Shown piece by piece: positions 1 through 5,240 of a DNA stretch of 38,293 nucleotides. The notes beneath the pieces were generated by a model. The model was given only the letters and a program-made list of their open reading frames with translations. It ran no database searches and was not told where the DNA came from. The DNA is taken from positions 1-38,293 of the IMG/VR virus record IMGVR_UViG_3300048591_000801. One strand, written 5' to 3'. The position numbers were made by a program, and so were the translations under genes. The DNA comes from a virus. Every line of letters starts with the position of its first letter. Positions within the stretch are counted from its first letter, which is position 1.

Positions 1-2
1 CC

Positions 3-242
3 ACGCGCAACGACATCCACGTGCTGCGCGCGATCGCGAAGCTGAACGGCTCGGCGTTGAAGCCGCGGCCCGCCGGCGCCGGCCTGATCGCCAGCCAGCT
101 GCAGGACATCGACCGCATCGAGATCCGTGACGAGATCGAGCCGTTCCTCCTGCGCAACAACTACATCGCCAGCACCGAGCGCGGCCGCGTGATCACCTCG
201 CGGGGCCGCATGCTCCTGGACGAGTTCCAGGAGGAGCAATAG
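3..242 (+). CDS. RuvB-like protein, C-terminal fragment (5' end outside window)
   Basis: The frame is open to the left edge, so this is the 3' end of a longer gene. The visible 79 residues look like the C-terminal winged-helix domain of the RuvB Holliday-junction motor. The best match is the stretch around EPFLLRNNYIASTERGRVIT, which lines up with the family pattern EPFLIQQGFLQRTPRGR. That domain contacts DNA while the AAA+ part, which would lie upstream, drives branch migration. In a phage this would serve recombination or replication. The stop codon TAG shares its last base with the GTG start of the next gene, so the two are probably translated together. Without the ATPase part the assignment rests on one domain, and another winged-helix protein is possible. 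Confidence 0.5.
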   Translation, partial: TRNDIHVLRAIAKLNGSALKPRPAGAGLIASQLQDIDRIEIRDEIEPFLLRNNYIASTERGRVITSRGRMLLDEFQEEQ

Positions 243-580
243 TGAACAAGCCAGAACCGACCCGCGAGCTGGTCATCGAACCCTCCGACGCGTGCGAGCG
301 CTGCCTGACGCTGTATGCCGTCAGCGAGCCGGCGCGCGCCTTTCTCAAAAAGGAGTGTGAATGCTTCGGCATCCTCAAGCCTGTCGACCACAACAGCGCG
401 CCGGCGTCCATCCTCGCCATGTTGACAGGCCGACAGACAGCGCAACCCACGGCGCCGGAGACGCTCTTCACGCTGCATGTTTGGCCGAACTACGACCTGC
501 AGCAGGTGCGCACGTGGATGGAAGCCTGGCCGCATGTGAGCGAGCCGTTCGCGCGCGCCATTGAGGAGGCCAAGCCATGA
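242..580 (+). CDS. hypothetical protein, CxxC-containing
   Basis: A 112-residue protein of unrecognised family. It starts at GTG in a TAGTG overlap with the gene before it and ends in an ATGA overlap with the gene after it, so it sits inside a tightly packed early operon. Two Cys lie close together near residue 20 (ACERC) and two more near residue 40 (CEC), which could bind a metal, but no complete zinc-ribbon spacing is clear. The C-terminal half is Trp-rich and acidic. Codon use matches its neighbours. The overlaps on both sides make it likely to be a real gene. I cannot name a function. Confidence 0.6.
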   Translation: MNKPEPTRELVIEPSDACERCLTLYAVSEPARAFLKKECECFGILKPVDHNSAPASILAMLTGRQTAQPTAPETLFTLHVWPNYDLQQVRTWMEAWPHVSEPFARAIEEAKP

Positions 581-726
581 GCATCGAGATTTGCATGGCC
601 GGCTTTCTGGCGCTGGCATTGATCGGCGCTGCGCTCGCGCGGTATGCCTGGGTGCACTGGATCATGACCGAAGAGGAGATCGAGGCCGAGCACCGCCGGC
701 TATTGGGCGGGTCGAGGCGCTGGTGA
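577..726 (+). CDS. small single-pass membrane protein
   Basis: A 49-residue ORF that begins at the ATG overlapping the previous stop (ATGA). Residues 7-22 are hydrophobic (MAGFLALALIGAALA) and are followed by a Trp/His-containing stretch and a charged, acidic then basic tail, as in small inner-membrane proteins. It ends just before a hairpin that may terminate transcription. Translational coupling and the clear hydrophobic segment support it. No family is recognised. Confidence 0.55.
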   Translation: MSIEICMAGFLALALIGAALARYAWVHWIMTEEEIEAEHRRLLGGSRRW

Positions 727-757
727 GGCCTTTGATCGGCCTCAGTATTGCTTAATT
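724..757 (+). terminator. possible weak intrinsic terminator
   Basis: A perfect 7-bp stem (TGAGGCC at 724-730, GGCCTCA at 738-744) with a 7-nt loop starts on the stop codon of the small membrane protein and is followed by a T-rich but interrupted tail (ATTGCTTAATTT). The stem is short and the T run is broken, so termination may be partial. Confidence 0.35.
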
Positions 758-782
758 TAAGTCCAGGTAAAGGAAGAAACAC

Positions 783-1004
783 ATGGCATCAAAAGATTTC
801 TATGAGCAAATGAACCAAGCAATTGAAGGGCTGCAACGTGCGGCTGAGGAGTCAGGCGAGGCGCAAGTTCAACGATTCTCAACCCAGGGGTGGCAGCCAA
901 TCATGCGCGACGGTAAGCGTGTCGGGCGGGTCCGCATCGTCATGGCTGAGATGACCGTGACGCCGGCGAAGAAGCAACGCAAGCCAAAAGCAAAGAAGAG
1001 TTAA
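783..1004 (+). CDS. hypothetical basic-tailed small protein
   Basis: A 73-residue protein preceded by a Shine-Dalgarno-like AAAGGAAG about 8 nt before the ATG. The N-terminal half is a likely amphipathic helix rich in Glu and Gln. The middle reads as two short beta strands (GWQPIMRDGKRVGRVRIVMA), and the end is strongly Lys/Arg-rich, suggesting nucleic-acid contact. It stands between a weak terminator and the integrase promoter region, so it may form its own transcription unit. It could be a small DNA-binding accessory protein, such as an excisionase-type partner of the next gene, but no such motif is seen. Confidence 0.6.
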   Translation: MASKDFYEQMNQAIEGLQRAAEESGEAQVQRFSTQGWQPIMRDGKRVGRVRIVMAEMTVTPAKKQRKPKAKKS

Positions 1005-1065
1005 CGCATCACAGCACACTCGTTCTATCGTTGCCTATTAGAGTGATTACAGGCCGCCTTCACAG

Positions 1066-1092
1066 CCTTACATTATTTATGAGAATGTAAGG
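1066..1092. promoter_or_regulatory. 9-bp inverted repeat upstream of the integrase
   Basis: CCTTACATT at 1066-1074 is the exact reverse complement of AATGTAAGG at 1084-1092, with a 9-nt AT-rich spacer. It lies in the 138-nt gap between the small basic protein and the tyrosine integrase, about 50 nt before the integrase ATG. There is no T run after it, so an operator or recombinase arm site fits better than a terminator. The rest of the gap shows nothing I can name. Confidence 0.4.
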
Positions 1093-1142
1093 AACGGCAC
1101 AAAAACACCAGAAATGGGGTATCAGGAATTGGAGAATCAAGA

Positions 1143-2171
1143 ATGACGAATTTGCCAGCCGTCCCGGTCGACCTCGGCGAGATGGCCAACCGCGTCGCCG
1201 CCGGCGCCGTGTTCGATCTGTATGCCGATGAGATGTCGCAAGCCACGCTGGAGACGCAGGTCGACGCGCTCAACCTGTTCGCGCGCTACCTCGGCGAGAA
1301 GAAGCACGCGACCACCGGCCCGCGACTGGCCACCGACCCGGCCCAGTGGCGCGGCATCACCTGGGGCCTTGTCGAAGGCTTCAAGCAGTGGATGAAAGAA
1401 TCGCAGGGGTTTGCCATCGGCACGATCAACAACCGGCTGAGCGTAGTGCGCACCTATGCCGCCCTCGCCCACAAGGCCGGCGTGATCGAACCCGAGGAGG
1501 CCTCACTCATTGCCGCGGTGACGAACATCCGTTCCGCCGCCGGCATGAACATCGACAGCCACCGCGCAACGACGCGCGTGAGCACGAAGAAGGCGAACTT
1601 CAACACGCTTTCGCGCCAGGAGGTGCAGGCGCTGCTCGATCAGCCCGACACGCCGCGCGGCCGGCGCGATGCAGCAGTGATCGCCACGCTGTATTACTTC
1701 GGCACGCGCGCCGAGGAGGCCGCCGGCATCCAGGTGAGCGACGTGAACATGATCGAAGGCCTGGTGCACGTGTTCCGTCCCAAGGTCAAGGGCACCGACC
1801 AGGCGCATGGCGTCTATGACCTGAACGCGCCGGAGTTTGCGCCGGCGCGCCGGGCGTATGAGTCCTACCATCGTCATGACGCGCCGCCGATCGGGATGTT
1901 CTTCCGCGGGTCGATCCAGAACAGTGACGAGCTGGGTGATCACCCGATGACCCGCGTCACCATATCGCAGCTCGTGGCCACGCTGGGCCGGCGCATCGGC
2001 TTCAGCAACCTGAGCGCGCATGACCTGCGCCACACCGGCGCCACGCACATCGCCGCAACAGACAACAACCTGATCCGTCTGCGCGACTGGGGTGGCTGGA
2101 ACTCGATTCAGATGCCGGCGCGCTATGCGAAGCGCGCGAAGACGGCCAATGAAGGCGTGAGGTTTGGGTAA
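1143..2171 (+). CDS. tyrosine recombinase / phage integrase
   Basis: A 342-residue protein with the two-domain layout of phage integrases. Residues 20-130 are a helical core-binding (SAM-like) domain and residues 155-342 the catalytic domain. The catalytic set is visible: Arg189 in GTRAEE, a Lys in the PKVKG beta hairpin (214 or 216), His293 and Arg296 in HDLRH, Trp319 in place of the usual third His, and the nucleophile Tyr328 in PARY. It should cut and join DNA at att sites by a covalent 3'-phosphotyrosine step. It starts at ATG after a palindromic region. A second, unrelated integrase (the serine recombinase) lies 3 kb downstream, so which one integrates this element is open. Confidence 0.93.
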   Translation: MTNLPAVPVDLGEMANRVAAGAVFDLYADEMSQATLETQVDALNLFARYLGEKKHATTGPRLATDPAQWRGITWGLVEGFKQWMKESQGFAIGTINNRLSVVRTYAALAHKAGVIEPEEASLIAAVTNIRSAAGMNIDSHRATTRVSTKKANFNTLSRQEVQALLDQPDTPRGRRDAAVIATLYYFGTRAEEAAGIQVSDVNMIEGLVHVFRPKVKGTDQAHGVYDLNAPEFAPARRAYESYHRHDAPPIGMFFRGSIQNSDELGDHPMTRVTISQLVATLGRRIGFSNLSAHDLRHTGATHIAATDNNLIRLRDWGGWNSIQMPARYAKRAKTANEGVRFG

Positions 2172-2216
2172 TACCAACTCATTAAATGAAACCACCGATT
2201 AACAAGGAGAAAAACA

Positions 2217-2786
2217 ATGTCAAGTATGAAGTTCAGAATCACAGGAACGTCGCCACTGCTTTTGCACAACGGCCAAACGAGCGATCCGCTCAACGAATGG
2301 TCGAAGAAGCTGAAGAAGGTGACAAGCAAGCGAAACAAGACAGACGAAGACCACGCCGAAATTGGACGAATAGAGTTTTTCGCAGGACTCTACTCAGAGA
2401 ATGGACGCATCGTCATTCCCGCTGACGTGATAGATGCGTGTCTGCTGAATGGCGCGAAGCGCTTCAAGCTTGGCCAGAAGTATCAATCTGGCTGCTACGT
2501 GAAAGAAGTGGCCCCGCTTGTTTTTGATGGTGACAAATTGCCGTTCGACAAGCTCTATGAGCGTGGGCAAAACGCGCTTCGCGTTGCCGTTCGCGTTGGT
2601 CAAGCGAAGACGATGCGCACCCGCCCCATGTTCAATGAGTGGTCTATGACCTTCGATGTCGAATACTTCGAAGACACATTGGATGGCGATCAGGTTGAGT
2701 TGATTGTCAAGACCGCCGGCGAACAGATCGGGGTTGGTGATTGGCGGCCACGCTATGGTCGGTTCAAGGTGGAGATGGTCAAGTAG
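2217..2786 (+). CDS. possible RAMP/Cas7-like phage protein
   Basis: A 189-residue protein preceded by AAGGAG. It is not a standard phage gene that I can name with certainty. Features seen: an N-terminal strand and loop (FRITGTSPLLLHNG), a basic linker rich in Lys/Thr, then GRIVIPADVIDACLLNGAKR, which looks like the strand-helix after a Cas7-type insertion. A basic strand with VRVGQAKTMRTRP follows, and a Gly-rich loop near the C-terminus (GVGDWRPRYGRF) sits where RAMP proteins carry their G-loop. I remember similar uncharacterised proteins in other phages, some near recombination genes. The stop codon overlaps the first base of a highly ordered repeat array. I infer a nucleic-acid-binding, perhaps filament-forming, role; fold prediction would settle it. 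Confidence 0.45.
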   Translation: MSSMKFRITGTSPLLLHNGQTSDPLNEWSKKLKKVTSKRNKTDEDHAEIGRIEFFAGLYSENGRIVIPADVIDACLLNGAKRFKLGQKYQSGCYVKEVAPLVFDGDKLPFDKLYERGQNALRVAVRVGQAKTMRTRPMFNEWSMTFDVEYFEDTLDGDQVELIVKTAGEQIGVGDWRPRYGRFKVEMVK

Positions 2787-3195
2787 GTAAGGTCGGAGGC
2801 GTGGCGAGGCTCGGCAAGGCGCGGTCCGGCGCGGCGTGGCCCGGCTAGGCAAGGCCTGGTGAGGTGAGGAAATGTCGGGGGCGAGGTCGGGACGGGCGAG
2901 GCACGGTCGGGTGAAGTCAGGCGCGGCGCGCTCTGGCATGGCATAGTGAGGAAGTGTCAGGGGCATGGCGCGGCTAGGCGCGGCGAGGCGCGGCCGGGTG
3001 CGGCCAGGCATGGTAAGGAAGTGTCGGAGGCGCGGCGTGGCAAGGCCGGATGTGGTCGGGCATGGCGCGGCTAGGCGCGGCGAGGCGCGGCCGGGTGCGG
3101 CCAGGCATGGTAAGGAAGTGTCGGAGGCGCGGCGTGGCAAGGCCGGATGTGGTCGGGCATGGCGCGGCTTGGTGCGGTCTGGCAAGGCAAGGGAA
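2786..3195 (+). repeat. five-unit array: 17-nt element plus blocks of GGYNN pentamers
   Basis: Non-coding, G-rich on the plus strand. A 17-nt element (consensus GGAARTGTCRGRGGCNN, the first copy diverged) occurs at 2786, 2868, 2950, 3017 and 3114. Between copies lie uninterrupted 5-nt units beginning GG, nearly always GGC or GGT plus two variable bases: 13, 13, 10, 16 and 13 units. Element spacing is therefore 82, 82, 67 and 97, and the last unit is 82 nt to the closing hairpin, giving 410 nt or 5 x 82 in total. Each 17-nt element moves the pentamer register by +2, so a reading frame is not what is conserved. A few units deviate (for example AGTCA, GCTCT, AGTGA, GATGT). Confidence 0.9.
2964..3157 (+). 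repeat. perfect 97-bp tandem duplication inside the pentamer array
   Basis: Positions 2964-3060 and 3061-3157 are identical over all 97 bases, and a third partial copy starts at 3158. The duplication joins a 10-unit block and a 16-unit block; together they hold 26 pentamers, twice the usual 13. This fits an unequal exchange that conserved the total number of units. Confidence 0.93.
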
Positions 3196-3225
3196 GGATG
3201 GGTGAAGGTCAATCTTCACCCATCC
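3196..3225 (+). other. perfect 12-bp hairpin closing the array
   Basis: GGATGGGTGAAG at 3196-3207 pairs without mismatch with CTTCACCCATCC at 3214-3225 around a 6-nt loop. It begins exactly where the fifth 82-nt unit ends, in pentamer register. No T run follows, so it is more likely a 3' cap or processing structure of an RNA, or a DNA landmark, than a simple intrinsic terminator. Confidence 0.8.
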
Positions 3226-3238
3226 AGAGAGATTTCAT

Positions 3239-3262
3239 CCGACGAATGGAAACTTACGTCGG
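3239..3262 (+). promoter_or_regulatory. leader hairpin with GAAA loop (copy 1)
   Basis: A 24-nt hairpin, arms 3239-3248 and 3253-3262, with a GAAA tetraloop. Six outer pairs are perfect (CCGACG/CGTCGG) and the inner four contain two mismatches. It is followed by GGAATATATGGGAG, which supplies the ribosome-binding site for the gene at 3280. Its twin lies at 4101. Confidence 0.6.
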
Positions 3263-3279
3263 AATATATGGGAGCAACG

Positions 3280-3687
3280 ATGAGCGAAGATCATGAGGCC
3301 TATGCGGCAACGCCAGAGATAGACGATCTCGATGTTTGGCTGGGCGAATTGCACAGCGCGATTCATGCATGGCTATTCGCCGCCGGCATCACTGACGGGC
3401 CGGTGTTTGTGAAGCTGGCCTACGGCAAGCTCACGCGCCAGCCATTGACCTGCGAGAGCTACATCAACGAGATCGTGGCGCGTGTGGCAGATCGGGCAGG
3501 GCTGGAAGTGAAACGCATCGCACCGCACCGCGCCTTCAGAGCGTCACCGATCACTGCGGCTGCACACGCCGACGAAAACCCGGCGCTCATCTCCAAGCGA
3601 GCGCGGCACAAGAGTTTTGAGACCACGAAGAAATACATTGACCGCAATGCCGGCGACGATGTGCGCGTCGGCAGGGCGGCGTATTAG
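3280..3687 (+). CDS. truncated tyrosine-recombinase-like protein
   Basis: A 135-residue protein. I start it at the ATG after the leader hairpin and GGGAG, not further up in the repeat array. Residues about 45-130 match the C-terminal half of a tyrosine recombinase catalytic domain: a GPVFVKL strand, then HRAFRASPITAAA where recombinases have HxLRAGFxTAAA, then HKSFETTKKYI ending in the usual Tyr. The N-terminal core-binding domain and the first catalytic Arg are absent, and in box II the His sits one position too far from the Arg. So it is either a decayed integrase end rescued by a new start or a small protein that keeps only the DNA-binding or multimerising part. It shares its leader type and its MSE start with the Ea22-like gene at 4143. 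Confidence 0.65.
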   Translation: MSEDHEAYAATPEIDDLDVWLGELHSAIHAWLFAAGITDGPVFVKLAYGKLTRQPLTCESYINEIVARVADRAGLEVKRIAPHRAFRASPITAAAHADENPALISKRARHKSFETTKKYIDRNAGDDVRVGRAAY

Positions 3688-3694
3688 GAGCAGC

Positions 3695-4093
3695 ATGGCG
3701 GCAAAAAGCGAAGTCGAAGTGATTCAGTGGGCGCAGGAGAATCCTGTATACGCATTACTACTTGAGCAAGGCTTAACGCCACGGGAGATCGAGGAAGTGC
3801 GCTTCGCCAATCACTATGCTCATGAGTTCCTGCACGGCACAGATGGGCACTCGCGCCTTGTGGTGATTGCAAAGCTCGCGGCAGCGCTATTCGAGGTGGC
3901 TGAGACGATAGGGTTGCACGGGCACATGCTCCAATGCCCCGACTGCAAAGAACAATTGACGAGTCTTCTGCTTTGCACGAAATGCGGTAAGCGGTTCGAG
4001 TTGGTTGAACAGGGCACACGCGCCGCGATGGATTGGGCGCAAAAACACATGCCCAGTGCATACGACGACATGATCAGCCACACAGAGTATTGA
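3695..4093 (+). CDS. zinc-ribbon protein of unknown function
   Basis: A 132-residue protein starting at an ATG seven bases past the preceding stop, with TAGGAG as the binding site. The N-terminal 75 residues are helical. Residues about 81-102 hold CPDC and CTKC separated by 11 residues, a typical zinc ribbon. The C-terminal 30 residues are helical again with Trp and Met. Zinc ribbons of this kind often contact DNA or RNA, but no family is recognised. It lies between the truncated recombinase and a leader hairpin, on the early strand. Confidence 0.65.
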   Translation: MAAKSEVEVIQWAQENPVYALLLEQGLTPREIEEVRFANHYAHEFLHGTDGHSRLVVIAKLAAALFEVAETIGLHGHMLQCPDCKEQLTSLLLCTKCGKRFELVEQGTRAAMDWAQKHMPSAYDDMISHTEY

Positions 4094-4100
4094 TTGATGA

Positions 4101-4124
4101 CCGATATAAGGAAACTTATATCGG
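4101..4124 (+). promoter_or_regulatory. leader hairpin with GAAA loop (copy 2)
   Basis: A perfect 10-bp stem, CCGATATAAG at 4101-4110 and CTTATATCGG at 4115-4124, around a GAAA tetraloop. It is followed by AATATGGGAGGG, the binding site for the gene at 4143. Compared with the copy at 3239, stem positions 5 and 6 change from C-G and G-C to T-A and A-T, so pairing is kept although bases differ. Confidence 0.7.
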
Positions 4125-4142
4125 AATATGGGAGGGCAAAGC

Positions 4143-4901
4143 ATGAGCGAAGAACGAGAGACCCACACGACAACGCCGGCGCTTGATCTGGACGCCATCG
4201 AAGCGCGGGCGAACGCTGCGACGCCGGGGCCGTGGGAGAAGTGCGGCGCAAATGATGGACGCTGCGCGTGCGGGATGATTAACACGCCGTTGCCGCCAAA
4301 TGGTGTTGACCCATTCATGTTTGCTTATCGCGCCATTGATGGTGTTGCAACAATCCCAATGCGCGATGAAGACTATCGCAACATTGACTTCATCGCCGCC
4401 GCCCGCACCGACGTGCCGGCGCTGGTGGCTGAGGTGAGAAATCTACGCGCTTACGTTGCGGCATTGGATAATGAAATAAAGGCGTTTTACGGTGAGCCAA
4501 TCAACACGGCCCAGCGATCACCCGAGGCTACGACTGCGGTGCTGGTGCAAGAACTCGAAGAATGTGTGAGTGCGTTCTGCGCGTCGAAGGTGTTAAACCG
4601 AGCCGTGTCCAGTGCGGCGAATGAGATGCAGTGTGCACGCGCTCGACTGTTGCGGCGGGGCTGGGCATTGGAGAGCGAGAACGCCAAGCTTCACACCGAC
4701 CTCGAGCGCATCGGCCGCGAGCGTGACGACATGGCCAGAGCCAACGCCGAGCTGCAGCCACTTGCAAGCATAGCAAATGAAGTGATTGCATATCGTCGAC
4801 GTGTTGGCCCTCTGGGTTTTCAGTTGGAGAAGCTTGACGACTATCTCAGCAAGGCGGGTTTACCCCTTGATGCACCAAACAATGAGCACGCGCACAAATA
4901 G
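4143..4901 (+). CDS. Ea22-like phage protein with coiled coil
   Basis: A 252-residue protein. The start is set at the ATG giving MSEERE, because it follows the leader hairpin and GGGAGGG; an upstream in-frame ATG at 4128 would overlap that binding site. Residues 15-30 contain ARANAATPGPWE and residues about 80-100 IDFIAAARTDVPALVAEVRNLR, the signature of a widespread phage accessory family related to lambda Ea22. The C-terminal half is a long predicted coiled coil. The biochemical role of the family is not known to me. The gene overlaps the next one by 32 bases. Confidence 0.75.
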   Translation: MSEERETHTTTPALDLDAIEARANAATPGPWEKCGANDGRCACGMINTPLPPNGVDPFMFAYRAIDGVATIPMRDEDYRNIDFIAAARTDVPALVAEVRNLRAYVAALDNEIKAFYGEPINTAQRSPEATTAVLVQELEECVSAFCASKVLNRAVSSAANEMQCARARLLRRGWALESENAKLHTDLERIGRERDDMARANAELQPLASIANEVIAYRRRVGPLGFQLEKLDDYLSKAGLPLDAPNNEHAHK

Positions 4902-5064
4902 GATTCTCGCCCTACCGCTGATGGGCGTGTTGATCGTTGCGCACTGCTGGCAACTCAGCAATCAATTCTCTGTCATCTCTGCGCTTGGAATCGCCGTTTG
5001 GAGTTTTTACGCCGGCATGATTGTTCATGCGTTGATGTGTGACAAAAACGGAGGCGGCAAGTGA
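4870..5064 (+). CDS. small two-span membrane protein
   Basis: A 64-residue protein with two hydrophobic segments, around LALPLMGVLIVAHCW and SALGIAVWSFYAGMIVHAL, and a short charged end (CDKNGGGK). The ATG at 4870 has AAGGCGGG about 12 nt upstream; an ATG at 4882 would give a slightly shorter product and has no visible binding site. It overlaps the Ea22-like gene at its start and the next small gene by GTGA at its end. It could be a superinfection or membrane accessory protein, but that is a guess from size only. Confidence 0.5.
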   Translation: MHQTMSTRTNRILALPLMGVLIVAHCWQLSNQFSVISALGIAVWSFYAGMIVHALMCDKNGGGK

Positions 5065-5240
5065 CCCGCAAACTCCCCCACCCTCGCCGGCCGGGCCGGC
5101 CCAAGCGCGCGCCAAACGTCGCACGCTTGCCGGTCGTGCCGCGATCCAAGCTCAGCGCCTACCCGCCGCGCGTGCAACGCCTCATGCGCGCAATCGCCGC
5201 TGCTGAAGGCCAGCTCGAGCCGCAGCCGGAATCTGCATGA
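5061..5240 (+). CDS. small Arg/Pro-rich protein preceding the serine recombinase
   Basis: A 59-residue ORF starting at GTG, which overlaps the preceding stop (GTGA) and has a strong GGAGG eight bases upstream. It ends in an ATGA overlap with the serine recombinase, so it is translationally coupled on both sides. The N-terminal 30 residues are rich in Arg, Lys and Pro (HPRRPGRPKRAP), and a helix follows. Basic composition and position next to a recombinase suggest a DNA-binding accessory factor, for example a directionality factor, but there is no sequence evidence beyond this. Confidence 0.55.
   Translation: MTRKLPHPRRPGRPKRAPNVARLPVVPRSKLSAYPPRVQRLMRAIAAAEGQLEPQPESA

Noticed and set aside
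2786-3195. CRISPR array
   Set aside because: The 17-nt elements are short, the intervening blocks are made of one degenerate pentamer and not of unique spacers, and there are no cas1/cas2 genes.
2394-3212. Minus-strand Pro/Arg-rich frame, and plus-strand Arg/Gly-rich frame, across the pentamer array
   Set aside because: Composition follows the 5-nt repeat on either strand, the element changes register by two bases and the 82-nt unit is not a multiple of three. No conserved frame is likely.
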